Positions 15,464-24,346 of a DNA stretch of 64,000 nt are shown here, piece after piece. The translations under genes were made by a program, and so were the position numbers. The notes below the pieces were generated by a model. It ran no database searches. It saw only the letters and a program-made list of their open reading frames with translations, and was not told the origin of the DNA. Every line of letters starts with the position of its first letter. Position 1 is the first letter of the stretch. The DNA is from Methylobacterium sp. J-078 (GTDB lineage Bacteria > Pseudomonadota > Alphaproteobacteria > Rhizobiales > Beijerinckiaceae): contig NZ_JAKSYI010000049.1 of assembly GCF_022829285.1 (NCBI RefSeq), forward strand, positions 1 through 64,000, written 5' to 3'.

Positions 15464-16477
15464 ATGCCTCTGCTCCAAGTCCCCGTCATCGACCTCAGTC
15501 CCTATCGTGCGGGAACGCCCGAGGGCAAAGCCGCGGTGGCGGCGCAGGTCGATCAGGCCTGCCGCGACATCGGCTTCCTCGTGGTCTCCGGCCACGGCAT
15601 CCCCGAGGATCTGATCGCCCGCACGCACGCGGTCTCGCAGGAATTCTTCGACCGGCCCCACGCCGAGAAGCTCGCCGTCGACCGGCCGGCGCCGGATCAG
15701 GTGAGGGGCTACAGCGCTGTCGGCGGGGAAGGCCTCTCCTTCAGCCTCGACGAGCCGACGCCGCCGGACATCAAGGAGTCCCTGTCCATCGGTCCGGTCG
15801 ACGTGCCGGCGGACGATTCGTACTACACCAGCGAGGCCGCCGGCCCGCATTTCGCACCGAACGTCTGGCCCGGCGAGCCGGCGGCCCTGAAGACGGTCTG
15901 GAGCGACTACTTCCGCGCGGTCGATACCCTGGCCCGCGATCTCATGCGGATCTTCGCCCTCGGGCTGAAGCTCGACGAGACCTATTTCGATCCGACCATC
16001 GACAAGAACATCTCGATGATGCGCGTGCTGCGCTATCCGGCCCAGACCAGCGCACCGCTGCCCGGCCAGCTCCGCGCCGGCGCCCATTCCGACTACGGCA
16101 GCATGACGATCCTGCGCAAGGAACTTGGCGACAAGAGCCTGCAGGTGAAGAACAAGCTCGGCGAATGGGTCGACGTGCCGGTCATTCCCGGCACCTTCAT
16201 CGTCAATATCGGTGACCTGATGCAGCAATGGACCAACGACACCTGGTCCTCGACGGTCCACCGGGTCGTCAATCCCGAATTCGGGTCGGAGGACAACGTC
16301 GATCGCCTCTCGATCGTGTTTTTCCATCAGCCGAACTACGATGCCGAGGTCGCTTGCCTGCCGACCTGCCAGGATGCCGAGCACCCGGCCAAGTACGCTC
16401 CCGTCTCCTCCGGCGATCACCTGCGCTCGAAATTCGTCAAGCAGACGACGTTCGGTAAAGGCGAAAAGGCGGCGTGA
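15464..16477 (+). CDS. Isopenicillin N synthase-family Fe(II)/2-oxoglutarate-type dioxygenase
   Basis: A 337-residue non-heme iron oxygenase. The N-terminal DIOX_N part has 'VPVIDLSPYRAGTPEGKAAV' and 'ACRDIGFLVVSGHGIPEDLI'. The C-terminal double-stranded beta-helix has the iron ligands in 'RAGAHSDYGSMTIL' (H-x-D) and 'STVHRVVNPEF' (distal His), plus the R-x-S in 'DRLSIVFFHQP' that binds 2-oxoglutarate. This family includes thymine 7-hydroxylase and other nucleobase or small-molecule hydroxylases; true isopenicillin synthesis is not indicated by context. The ATG at 15464 fits the family start; a TTG at 15452 is possible. It overlaps the next gene by four bases (GTGA). Confidence 0.93.
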   Translation: MPLLQVPVIDLSPYRAGTPEGKAAVAAQVDQACRDIGFLVVSGHGIPEDLIARTHAVSQEFFDRPHAEKLAVDRPAPDQVRGYSAVGGEGLSFSLDEPTPPDIKESLSIGPVDVPADDSYYTSEAAGPHFAPNVWPGEPAALKTVWSDYFRAVDTLARDLMRIFALGLKLDETYFDPTIDKNISMMRVLRYPAQTSAPLPGQLRAGAHSDYGSMTILRKELGDKSLQVKNKLGEWVDVPVIPGTFIVNIGDLMQQWTNDTWSSTVHRVVNPEFGSEDNVDRLSIVFFHQPNYDAEVACLPTCQDAEHPAKYAPVSSGDHLRSKFVKQTTFGKGEKAA

Positions 16478-16869
16478 GCGGAATGGCCCGGCTCTCCTAC
16501 GTCAACGTCTTCACGCGCGACCTCGATGCCTTGCCGGATTTCTACAAGGCCGTGTTCGGCTTCGCCGAGGTGGAGGCGATCCGCTCGCCGATCTTCCGCG
16601 GCCTCGATGCCGGCGGCACCTGCATCGGCTTCAATGCCGGGGTGGCCTACGGGTTGCTCGGCCTCGCCGACGAGGCCGAGACGCGGGGCGTCAAGTTCCT
16701 GCTGAATATCGACGTGGCGAGCCAGGCGGAGGTCGATGCCCTGGTGCCGAGGGCGCAGGCCGTCGGTGCGAGCCTGATCAAGCCGCCCTACCGCACCTAC
16801 TACGACTGGTATCAGGCCGTCCTCAAGGACCCCGAAGGCAACGTCTTCCGGATCAACACCGTCCTGTGA
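16474..16869 (+). CDS. VOC (glyoxalase/bleomycin-resistance fold) family protein
   Basis: A 131-residue single-domain VOC protein. The start reads MSGMARLSYVNVFTRDLDAL with 'DFYKAVFGFAEVE' (typical first beta-alpha-beta unit), and the end has 'VLKDPEGNVFRINTV', the usual second metal-ligand strand. VOC enzymes include glyoxalases, extradiol dioxygenases and isomerases; the exact reaction is not readable. Sitting between the 2OG oxygenase and the importer, it probably processes a pathway intermediate. The GTG start at 16474 overlaps the oxygenase stop by four bases, indicating coupling; ATG 16483 would remove three residues. Confidence 0.88.
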   Translation: MSGMARLSYVNVFTRDLDALPDFYKAVFGFAEVEAIRSPIFRGLDAGGTCIGFNAGVAYGLLGLADEAETRGVKFLLNIDVASQAEVDALVPRAQAVGASLIKPPYRTYYDWYQAVLKDPEGNVFRINTVL

Positions 16870-16958
16870 CGGGGGTGCGGGACCTCGCCCCGCGCCCCTG
16901 CATCCATCCATCGCCCGGCCGCCAGGGCCGGGCCCGCACCTCCCGGGGGTTTCGACGC

Positions 16959-18044
16959 ATGTTCCGACCGTTCCTGACCACGTGCCTCGCCGCCGCGCTC
17001 GCCCTGTCGCCGGCCCTGCCGGTGCTGGCGGCGCCCTTCAAGCTGAAGGGCGAGCCCAAGGTCGCCATGGTGATCTTCGGACAGAAGAACGACGGTGGCT
17101 GGTCACAGGCCGCCGATGAGGCCCGCGTGAAGATGGAGGCGGGTCTGGGCATGAAGATCCCGGCGGTGGACGGCGTGAAGGAGAACGCCACCGCGATCCG
17201 GCCGGTGGTCGAACTCTTCATCAAGCGCGGCCACAACATCATCATCGGCACCGCCTTCGGCTATTCCGACACGTTCAAGGAGCTGTCGGAGAAGTATCCG
17301 GACGTCGCGTTCTTCAACCTGTCGGGCACCACCAATGGCCCGAACCTCGAATCGGTCTATGGCCGGACCTACGAGAGCCAGTATCTCTGCGGCATGGCCG
17401 CCGGGGCCGCCTCGAAGACCGGCAAGCTCGGGTTCGTGGCGGCCAACCCGTTCGGCGTGGTGAACTGGACGATCAGCGCCTACGAGCTCGGCGCCCGCAA
17501 GACGAACCCGAACGCCACGCTCAACGTGGTCTACACGGGCGCCTGGAACGACCCGGTCAAGGAGCGCGCGGCGGCCCAGGCGCTCGCCGAGCAGGGGGTC
17601 GACGTCCTGGGCCAGCACGTGGACACGCCCGCCACTCAGATCATCGCCCAGGAGCGCGGCATCCTTGGCACCGGCCACCACCGGGACATGCGCGAATTCG
17701 CGCCGAAGGCCACGATCTGCTCCTCGGTCTGGACCTGGGACAAGTTCTTCGTGCCGGAGATCAAGAAGGTCATCGCCGGCACCTGGGAGCCTGCGCCCTA
17801 CGGTGCCTTCATCACCATCGCCGACGGCGGCACCGACATCGCCTGCTGCGGCACCGCGGTGCCCAAGGCCGCGGCCGAGGCGATCATGGCCGAGCGCGCG
17901 GCGATCATCGCGGGCAAGCACGTCTTTGCCGGTCCCCTCGAGGACCGCGAGGGCAAGCTGCGCGTGCCGGCCGGGCAGACCCTCAGCGATGCCGACCTCT
18001 GGAAGATGGATTGGTACGTGAAGGGCGTGACCACACAGAAATAG
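16959..18044 (+). CDS. BMP-family ABC transporter substrate-binding protein
   Basis: A 361-residue periplasmic binding protein of the basic membrane protein (BmpA/PnrA/Med) family, which binds purine or pyrimidine nucleosides and related N-heterocycles. It has a signal peptide (MFRPFLTTCLAAALALSPAL, cleavage after 'VLA') and the family patterns 'GQKNDGGWSQAADEA', 'YGRTYESQYLCGMAAGAASK' and 'QHVDTPATQIIAQERGI'. No lipobox Cys is visible, so it is probably soluble in the periplasm, unlike Gram-positive BmpA lipoproteins. Start ATG 16959 has a gggggt site upstream. The ATPase and two permeases follow directly. Confidence 0.94.
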   Translation: MFRPFLTTCLAAALALSPALPVLAAPFKLKGEPKVAMVIFGQKNDGGWSQAADEARVKMEAGLGMKIPAVDGVKENATAIRPVVELFIKRGHNIIIGTAFGYSDTFKELSEKYPDVAFFNLSGTTNGPNLESVYGRTYESQYLCGMAAGAASKTGKLGFVAANPFGVVNWTISAYELGARKTNPNATLNVVYTGAWNDPVKERAAAQALAEQGVDVLGQHVDTPATQIIAQERGILGTGHHRDMREFAPKATICSSVWTWDKFFVPEIKKVIAGTWEPAPYGAFITIADGGTDIACCGTAVPKAAAEAIMAERAAIIAGKHVFAGPLEDREGKLRVPAGQTLSDADLWKMDWYVKGVTTQK

Positions 18045-18107
18045 CGTCGGCCCGGCCGGGTCCGCGATCCGGTCGCCCTCATCCCCGATCCAGCGAGCGG
18101 TGCAGCG

Positions 18108-19607
18108 ATGGCCATGGCCCTCGAACTCCTCGGCGTCTCGAAGGCCTTCGACGGCTTCCAGGCGCTCGCCAAGGCGAATTTCGCGGTGGAGGCCGGCGAG
18201 GTGCACGCGCTGCTGGGCGAGAACGGGGCCGGCAAGTCGACCCTCATGAACGTCGCGGCGGGGCTCTACAGGCCCGATCAGGGCCGCATCCGCGTGCGCG
18301 GACGCGAGGTCGACATCACCGGCCCGGTCGAGGCGAGGAGCCTCGGCATCGGCATGGTCCACCAGCACTACAAGCTCGTGAAGGCCTTCAACGCCGTCGA
18401 GAACATCCTGCTGGCACAGGGGGCGGCCCGCTACGGCACGGGTCTGGCCGAGGTCGAGGCCGCGATCCGTGCGCAGGGCGAGGCGGTGGGCTTCGCGGTC
18501 GACCTGAAACGGCCCGTGGGCAGCCTGTCGGTGGCCGAGCAGCAGCGCGTGGAGATCCTGAAGGTCCTGGTGGCGGGGGCCGGCATCCTGATCCTCGACG
18601 AGCCCACCGCCGTCCTGACCGACCGCGAGGCGGAGGCGCTCCTCGTGACGATGCGGGCCCTGGCGCGCCAGGGCGCGGCGATCGTCCTCGTCACGCACAA
18701 GCTCGGCGAGGTCCAGCGTCACGCCGACCGCGTCACCGTGATGCGCGGCGGCCGCATCGTGGCGAGCGCCGATCCTGCGAGCCTGTCGGCGGCCGAACTC
18801 ACCACCCTGGTGGTGGGTGCCACCACGCCGCAGGAGCGCCAGCCGGCCATCCGCATCGGCGGCGCGGTGCTGAGTCTGCAGGGGCTCGTCGGCGCCCGCT
18901 CCGACGGCCTGCGCACCTTGAACGGCCTGACCCTGACGATCCGCTCCGGCGAGATCTACGGCATCGCCGGGGTCGGCGGGAACGGCCAGACCGAACTCGC
19001 CGAGATCCTCATGGGGGTGCGGCGCGCGCAGGACGGGCGCATCGTGCTCGCGGGCGACGACGTCACCGAAACCGGCCCGAAGCCGCGCCGGGCGCGGGGG
19101 CTGGCCGCGATTCCTGCCGACCGCCAGGCCTATGCGCTCGCCGGCGACCTCTCGCTCGCCGAAAACTATGCCGTGGGCGGTCTCGCCTCCGGGCGCTTCG
19201 GCGGCTGGTTGCGGGTGGACCGCGCCGCGATCCGCGCCCGGACCGAGGCCGCCATCGCGGCCTTCGACATCCGGGGCGCGCGCAGCACGCGCCAGAAGGC
19301 GAGCCTGCTGTCGGGCGGCAACGCGCAGAAGCTCGTCATCGCCCGCGAGTTCGCCGACAGCCCGCGCCTCGTCCTCGCCCACAGCCCGGCGCGCGGCCTC
19401 GACGTGCGGGCCACCGCCGACATCCACCGCCGCCTGCGCGAGGCCCGCGACGCGGGCGCGGGCGTGCTGCTGATCAGCGAGGATCTCGATGAGGTCATGT
19501 TCATGTCCGACCGCATCGGCGTGATGAGCCGGGGCACGATCGTGGGCGAATTCGAGACGCCCGCCGACCGCCAGGCCATCGGGGCCGCGATGGTGCACCA
19601 TGCCTGA
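18108..19607 (+). CDS. BMP-type ABC transporter ATP-binding protein (double NBD)
   Basis: A 499-residue protein with two nucleotide-binding domains, as in sugar and nucleoside importers (RbsA/MglA and YufO/BmpC type). The N-terminal domain has Walker A 'GENGAGKSTLMNV', signature 'SLSVAEQQRVEILKVL' (a variant of LSGGQ) and Walker B 'ILILDEPTAVLTD'. The C-terminal domain has a degenerate Walker A ('GVGGNGQTELAEIL', no GKS/T) but a good signature 'LLSGGNAQKLVIAREF'. This asymmetry is normal for the family. The second ATG at 18114 is an alternative start. The stop overlaps the next gene by eight bases. Confidence 0.94.
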   Translation: MAMALELLGVSKAFDGFQALAKANFAVEAGEVHALLGENGAGKSTLMNVAAGLYRPDQGRIRVRGREVDITGPVEARSLGIGMVHQHYKLVKAFNAVENILLAQGAARYGTGLAEVEAAIRAQGEAVGFAVDLKRPVGSLSVAEQQRVEILKVLVAGAGILILDEPTAVLTDREAEALLVTMRALARQGAAIVLVTHKLGEVQRHADRVTVMRGGRIVASADPASLSAAELTTLVVGATTPQERQPAIRIGGAVLSLQGLVGARSDGLRTLNGLTLTIRSGEIYGIAGVGGNGQTELAEILMGVRRAQDGRIVLAGDDVTETGPKPRRARGLAAIPADRQAYALAGDLSLAENYAVGGLASGRFGGWLRVDRAAIRARTEAAIAAFDIRGARSTRQKASLLSGGNAQKLVIAREFADSPRLVLAHSPARGLDVRATADIHRRLREARDAGAGVLLISEDLDEVMFMSDRIGVMSRGTIVGEFETPADRQAIGAAMVHHA

Positions 19608-20724
19608 GGCGCTGCCCGTTCCCCTCCTGTCCGCCGCGCCCGAGCCCCCGCGGCGGGGCCGGCTCACCGTCGAGATCCGGCAGCACGCCACGGGCTGGCA
19701 TCAGGGCCTCGTCCTCGCGGGTGGCCTCGCCCTGGGGATGGCACTCGCCACCGCGATCCTGCTCGCCTGCGGTGTCGGCCTGTCCGACTTGATCCAGGAA
19801 TTCGTCGTCTCGGTGGTGAGCAGTCCGGCGAGCCTGTCGGCGGTTCTCATCCAGGCCGCACCCCTCGCCATCGTCGGGCTCGCGGCGGCCGTCGCTTTCC
19901 GCGTGCGGTTCTGGAACATCGGCATCGAGGGCCAGATGATCCTGGGTGCCGTCGCGGCGACCGCGGTGGCGATACACGATGTCGGGCCGGCTCCCTTGCG
20001 CCTCGTCCTGATGATGCTGGTGGCCGCGCTCGCCGGCATGGCCTGGGTGCTGGCGCCGGCCCTCCTGAAGATCCGCCTCGGCCTCAACGAGGTGATCTCG
20101 ACGCTGCTCCTGAATTACGTCGCCTTCAACGGGCTGCTGCACCTGCTCTATGGGGCCTGGCGGGACCCGGCGAGCAGCTTCCCGAATTCGGAGCAGTACG
20201 AGGCCGCCGAGCGCCTCGGCGAACTCGGCTGGGAGAACCTGACCTGGGCGCTGCCCCTCGCCGGGCTCCTCACCGTGCTGTGCTGGTGGCTCCTGAACGT
20301 CAGCCGCTTCGGCTTCCTGTCGCGCGTGGCCGAAGCCAATCCGCGCCTCGGCGAGGGTCAGGGTTTGCCGATGACGCGGGTGATGCTCGCCGCCGCGCTG
20401 CTGTCGGGGGGGCTCGCGGGGATCGCCGGCTTTAGTATCTGCGCGGGCGTCGAGTACCGGATGACGCAGTCGTTCTTCAGCGGCTACGGCTTCTCCGGCA
20501 TCCTCATCGCGTTCCTGGCCCGAAACAATCCGCTCGGCGCCTTCGTCACCGCCATCCTGGTGGGGGTGTTGTTCGTGGCCGGGCAGAGCCTCCAGGTCTT
20601 CTACGGAATCCCCGGCGCCATGGTGCAGCTCATCCAGGCGGTGATCGTGATCAGCGTCGCCGCCTCCGATTTCTTTGTCCGGCACCGGGTGCGCTGGGTG
20701 TCGGGAAGGCGTTCCGATGTCTGA
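19600..20724 (+). CDS. BMP-type ABC transporter permease, first subunit
   Basis: A 374-residue inner-membrane permease of the BPD_transp_2 (RbsC/LivH-like) fold, typical partner of BMP-type binding proteins. It has a ~30-residue cytosolic N-terminus and then about nine hydrophobic segments. Landmarks are 'AVAFRVRFWNIGIEGQMILG', 'GLNEVISTLLLNYVAFNGLL' and 'YGFSGILIAFLARNNPLGAF', which recur in nucleoside-import permeases. It overlaps the ATPase gene by eight bases and the next permease by eight bases, so the transporter genes are tightly coupled. Confidence 0.93.
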   Translation: MPEALPVPLLSAAPEPPRRGRLTVEIRQHATGWHQGLVLAGGLALGMALATAILLACGVGLSDLIQEFVVSVVSSPASLSAVLIQAAPLAIVGLAAAVAFRVRFWNIGIEGQMILGAVAATAVAIHDVGPAPLRLVLMMLVAALAGMAWVLAPALLKIRLGLNEVISTLLLNYVAFNGLLHLLYGAWRDPASSFPNSEQYEAAERLGELGWENLTWALPLAGLLTVLCWWLLNVSRFGFLSRVAEANPRLGEGQGLPMTRVMLAAALLSGGLAGIAGFSICAGVEYRMTQSFFSGYGFSGILIAFLARNNPLGAFVTAILVGVLFVAGQSLQVFYGIPGAMVQLIQAVIVISVAASDFFVRHRVRWVSGRRSDV

Positions 20725-21652
20725 CTTCATCGTCAACTGGCTCGCAAACGTGCCGGCCTTCGCCTTGCCCTACGCGCTGGCCGCCCTCGGCCTGATCATC
20801 ACCGAGAAGGCGGGCGTGCTCTCGCTGGGCGCGGAGGGGTTCCTGCTCGTCGGCGCCATGAGCGGGATCGGCGTCCTCCTGGGGATCGGCGATCACCCGG
20901 CCCTCGCGCTGGTGGTGGCCGCTTTCTCGGCGGCCCTTCTCTCGCTGGTCTACGCGCTCCTCGTGGTGACGCTGCGGGTGAACCAGGTCATCGGTGGCCT
21001 CGCCCTCGTCTTCCTCGCCCAGGGCATGACGGGCGTCATCGCCACCCGCGCGGGCTGGACCAATCGGCCGGTGGACGGGCTCCAGCCAGTCCCCCTCGGA
21101 GGCCTCGGCGAGGTTCCGGTCCTCGGGCCCATCCTGTTCCAGCACGACATCCTCGTCTTCGCCGCCGTGCCCCTGGTCGCGCTCGTCGCACATGTCCTCG
21201 GGCGCACGATGTTCGGCCTGCGCCTGCGGGCCGTGGGCGACGGCCCGGACGCGGCCGACGCCGCCGGCATCGGCGTCGCGGCGACCCGCTACGGCGCCAT
21301 CGCGCTCGGCGCCGCCCTGGTCGGGTTGGCGGGAGGCTACCTGTCGGTCGGCGTGGCCAAGATCTGGGTCGAGGGCATGAGCGGCGGGCGCGGCTGGATC
21401 GCCGTGGCGCTGGTCATCTTCGCGCGCTGGCAGCCCTGGCGGGCGCTCGCCGGAGCGCTCCTGTTCGGGGGCATCGAGGCCTTGATTCCCCGGATCGCCG
21501 CCATCGGCGTCGCCCTGCCGCAATACCTCGTTCTGATGACGCCCTACCTCGCCACGCTCGCCGTGATGATCTGGATCTGCCTGCGCCACGACGGCACCAG
21601 CCTGGAGCCGCGAGCCCTCGGCATCGCCCATATGCGCGAGGAGCGGCGCTGA
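20717..21652 (+). CDS. BMP-type ABC transporter permease, second subunit
   Basis: A 311-residue inner-membrane permease of the same fold as the gene before it, slightly shorter. Typical patterns are 'YALAALGLIITEKAGVLSLG', 'AEGFLLVGAMSG', 'LRVNQVIGGLALVFLAQGM' and 'AVGDGPDAADAAGIG'. The pair would form the membrane heterodimer of the importer. Start ATG 20717 overlaps the previous stop by eight bases (ATGTCTGA); the longer in-frame reading from 20675 would add residues unlike any relative. It ends the transporter block; a decayed gene and a LysR regulator follow. Confidence 0.93.
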   Translation: MSDFIVNWLANVPAFALPYALAALGLIITEKAGVLSLGAEGFLLVGAMSGIGVLLGIGDHPALALVVAAFSAALLSLVYALLVVTLRVNQVIGGLALVFLAQGMTGVIATRAGWTNRPVDGLQPVPLGGLGEVPVLGPILFQHDILVFAAVPLVALVAHVLGRTMFGLRLRAVGDGPDAADAAGIGVAATRYGAIALGAALVGLAGGYLSVGVAKIWVEGMSGGRGWIAVALVIFARWQPWRALAGALLFGGIEALIPRIAAIGVALPQYLVLMTPYLATLAVMIWICLRHDGTSLEPRALGIAHMREERR

Positions 21653-21699
21653 GGCACGAGCCGGTCGATCGACGAAGGGCATCAGGAGGCGCGAGGGAT

Positions 21700-21910
21700 G
21701 ATTCGCTCCGTCGCGGATCCTCAGGGTGACGATCCGCGCCTCCATCAGGCCGTACTTCTTATCCACCCAGGGCCACCACGCGGTGTCGCCGGCCGAGGAG
21801 ACCAGGATGGTCTCGTCCTAGACCCCGGCGAGGTTCTGCACGTCGTCATGGGTCATCATGCCCCGGACGTCGAACTGGAAGGAGGCCGCCACGGTGACGG
21901 CGGGCTGCCC
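21700..21910 (-). pseudogene. Decayed gene fragment, family unknown
   Basis: On the minus strand this stretch reads as good coding sequence: 'VTVAASFQFDVRGMMTHDDV', 'QNLAGV', an in-frame TAG, then 'DETILVSSAGDTAWWPWVDK' and 'KYGLMEARIVTLRIRDG'. Almost every third base is G or C, as in real genes here, yet there is a stop in the middle and no full-length frame on either side. This looks like a remnant of a gene lost between the importer and the LysR gene. I do not recognise the family. Boundaries are approximate; a single-base sequencing error at the stop would not by itself restore a complete gene. Confidence 0.45.
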
Positions 21911-22017
21911 ATGCGGATCTCCACGTCGAGCCCCGCCGTTCGTAGAGGCCGGCTGGCAAGCTCCCTGCACAAGTCCCTGGATCGTCGTTCCGCTTTCTCC
22001 TGTTCTGAGACCGACCG

Positions 22018-22923
22018 ATGCTGCACCATCGCCTGCTCGGCTACCTCGACGAGGTCGCGCGCAGCGGCTCCATCCGCCAGGCGGCGACGCGCCTCAACGT
22101 CGCTTCCAGCGCGATCAACCGGCAGATTCTCGCCCTGGAGGCGGAGATGGGCACGCCGCTGTTCGAGCGCCTGCCGCGGGGTCTGCGCCTGACCGCCACC
22201 GGCGAGATCCTGCTCCGTCATGTTCGCGACACCCTCCAGGCCCACGAGCGCGTTCTCGCCCAGGCGGCTTCGTTGAAGGGCCTCACCCGCGGCGAGGTCA
22301 CGATCGTCACCATGGCGAGCCTCGCAGCCGGTGTTCTCGCCGGGGTGATCCGGGAATTCCGTGAGACCAGCCCCGGCATCGTCATCAAGGTGCAGGTGGT
22401 CTCGGTCGACGACATCGTGGCGGCCCTGCTCTCCGGGGAGGCGGACCTGGCGCTGGCCTACAAGATGCCGCCCAATCCGCGCCTGCGCTGCCTGGCCGAG
22501 TTCGAGCACCATCTCGGCGCCGTCATGGCGCCGGACCATCCCCTGAACGGCCGTTTCCGGGTGCGGATGGCCGACTGCCTCGAATATCCCCTGGTCGTCG
22601 CCGACCGCTCCATGACCCTGCGCGAGGTGCTCGAGGTGCTGGTGCCGGACGGGGCCAGCTTCACGCCAGTGGTGGAGACGAATTCGATCGAGTTGATGAA
22701 GCGGCTCGCCCAGACCCCGCCGCACATCACCTTCGTGAACCTGTCGGATGTCGGCGAGGAGATCCGGCGCGGCGTGCTGGCCTTCACGCCGCTCAGCGAC
22801 GCCCGCGCCATCACCCAGAAGGTGAGCCTCATGCAGCGCGCCCGCTCGCCCCTCGGCGGACCGGCCCACCTCGTCGCGGCTCGGATCGAGGCGGCCTTCG
22901 AGAAGTACAGCGCCGTCGATTGA
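22018..22923 (+). CDS. LysR-family transcriptional regulator of the catabolic cluster
   Basis: A 301-residue LysR regulator. The helix-turn-helix lies in 'GSIRQAATRLNVASSAINRQ' (about residues 16-36), followed by 'EMGTPLFERLPRGLRLTATG' and a co-inducer domain of normal length. 'NVASSAINRQI' is a variant of the usual 'VSQPALS' recognition helix and resembles regulators that sit beside amidohydrolase and nucleobase-degradation genes. It lies on the same strand, downstream of the importer and 32 bases upstream of the amidohydrolase gene, so it probably controls this cluster. The ATG at 22018 is the family-like start. Confidence 0.9.
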   Translation: MLHHRLLGYLDEVARSGSIRQAATRLNVASSAINRQILALEAEMGTPLFERLPRGLRLTATGEILLRHVRDTLQAHERVLAQAASLKGLTRGEVTIVTMASLAAGVLAGVIREFRETSPGIVIKVQVVSVDDIVAALLSGEADLALAYKMPPNPRLRCLAEFEHHLGAVMAPDHPLNGRFRVRMADCLEYPLVVADRSMTLREVLEVLVPDGASFTPVVETNSIELMKRLAQTPPHITFVNLSDVGEEIRRGVLAFTPLSDARAITQKVSLMQRARSPLGGPAHLVAARIEAAFEKYSAVD

Positions 22924-22955
22924 GCGACCCTCCCCTTCACAGGATCCGAGAGCCC

Positions 22956-24314
22956 ATGCCTCCCTTCTCCTTCCCCGAGGGCAACACCTATCGCCTTCGC
23001 AACGCGCGGGTTCCGGCGGCCTTCCTCGTCGCCGGGCCCCCCGGGGGTGCCACCTGCGACGGGGACGGAGCCCCCCTTCTCGACATCGAGATCGTGTCCG
23101 GCCGCTTCGGCCGGATCGCGCCGGCCGGTGCGCTGGACGGCCCAGAACCGTCCTTCGACCTCGCCGGGCGGCAGGCCTGGCCGTGGCTCGTCGACATGCA
23201 TACCCATCTCGACAAGGGGCACACCGTCGCGCGCACGCCCAACCTGGACGGGGATTTCCCCGGCGCCCGGGACGCAACGACGGCTGACCGCACGGCCCAC
23301 TGGGACGCGGAGGACCTGCGCCGGCGCATGGCGTTCGGGCTCGCCTGCGCCGAGGCACACGGCGTCGCGGCGATCCGCACCCACCTCGATTCGCAGGACG
23401 GTGGCACCCTGCGCGACCAGGCCGAGGTGAGCTGGCGCGTGTTCCGGGAGATGCGCGAGGCCTGGGCCGGGCGCGTCACCCTGCAGGCGGTGGGTCTGAC
23501 GCCCATCGACGCCTATGGACTCGATTACGGCCGCCGCCTGGCCGACCTGATCGCCGATTCGGAGGGCCTCCTCGGGGGCGTCACCCGTCCCACCGGCGGC
23601 CTGCACGGGGCGGGCCTCGCGGCCATTGATGCCCTCCTCGACCACTTGTTCACGCTCGCCGCCGAGCGCGACCTCGATATCGATCTGCACGTGGACGAGA
23701 CCGACGACCCGGCTGCCACCTCCCTCGACGCGGTGGCCCGGGCCACACTACGCCACGGCTACGAGGGCCGGGTCACCTGCGGGCATTGCTGCAGTCTGGC
23801 GCTGCAGCCGCCCGAGATTGCCGAGGCCACCATCGCGCGCGTGGCGAAGGCGGGGATCGGGATCGTCACCCTGCCCACCGTCAACATGTACCTGCAGGAT
23901 CGCCGACGCGGACGGACCCCGCGCTGGCGGGGGGTCGCTCCGGTGCAGGAACTGCGCGCGGCCGGCGTGCCCGTGGCGGTGGCGGGAGACAATTGCCGGG
24001 ACGCGTTCTACGCCTACGGCGACCACGACATGCTGGATACCCTCCGGCAGGCGGTCCGCATCCTCCACCTCGACCACCCGTTCGGCGATGCGGTCGCCCT
24101 CGCGGGGCCGGTGCCCGCCCGGCTGATGCGCCTGCCCGAGGCGGGCCGGATCGTCTCCGGCGCGCCGGCCAACCTGATCCTGCTCGCGGCCCGCTCCCTC
24201 AACGAGGTGGTGGCCCGCCCACAGGCCGATCGCCGCCTGATCGCGCGGGGGCGCCTCGCGGCTCTCCCGATGCCGCCCTACGAGGCGTTGACGGGCGAAT
24301 CCGCACCCTGGTGA
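22956..24314 (+). CDS. Cytosine deaminase-like amidohydrolase
   Basis: A 452-residue metal-dependent amidohydrolase of the CodA/AtzC branch. Metal ligands are visible in 'LVDMHTHLDKGHTVART' (two His). Others lie in 'DIDLHVDETDDPAATSLD' (His plus the catalytic Glu pattern, as in 'HCDEIDD' of CodA), 'VTCGHCCSLALQ' and 'VAVAGDNCRDAFYAYGDHDM' (metal Asp region). The family deaminates cytosine, isocytosine, aminotriazines or creatinine-like rings. Context (nucleoside-type importer, 2OG oxygenase, cysteine hydrolase) supports ring deamination of an imported N-heterocycle. ATG 22956 was chosen (gagag upstream); a TTG at 22920 overlapping the LysR stop would add 12 residues. Confidence 0.9.
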   Translation: MPPFSFPEGNTYRLRNARVPAAFLVAGPPGGATCDGDGAPLLDIEIVSGRFGRIAPAGALDGPEPSFDLAGRQAWPWLVDMHTHLDKGHTVARTPNLDGDFPGARDATTADRTAHWDAEDLRRRMAFGLACAEAHGVAAIRTHLDSQDGGTLRDQAEVSWRVFREMREAWAGRVTLQAVGLTPIDAYGLDYGRRLADLIADSEGLLGGVTRPTGGLHGAGLAAIDALLDHLFTLAAERDLDIDLHVDETDDPAATSLDAVARATLRHGYEGRVTCGHCCSLALQPPEIAEATIARVAKAGIGIVTLPTVNMYLQDRRRGRTPRWRGVAPVQELRAAGVPVAVAGDNCRDAFYAYGDHDMLDTLRQAVRILHLDHPFGDAVALAGPVPARLMRLPEAGRIVSGAPANLILLAARSLNEVVARPQADRRLIARGRLAALPMPPYEALTGESAPW

Positions 24315-24346
24315 CGGGCGCGCACCCCGGCCCGTCCGTCACCCGA

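Noticed and set aside
15464..16477. True isopenicillin N synthase, implying beta-lactam synthesis
   Set aside because: Only the fold matches; there is no ACV synthetase or other beta-lactam gene, and the neighbours are catabolic and transport genes.
17103..19691. An 860-codon minus-strand open frame across the BMP binding-protein and ATPase genes
   Set aside because: It spans two well-supported plus-strand genes and the gap between them; composition is that of an antisense shadow.
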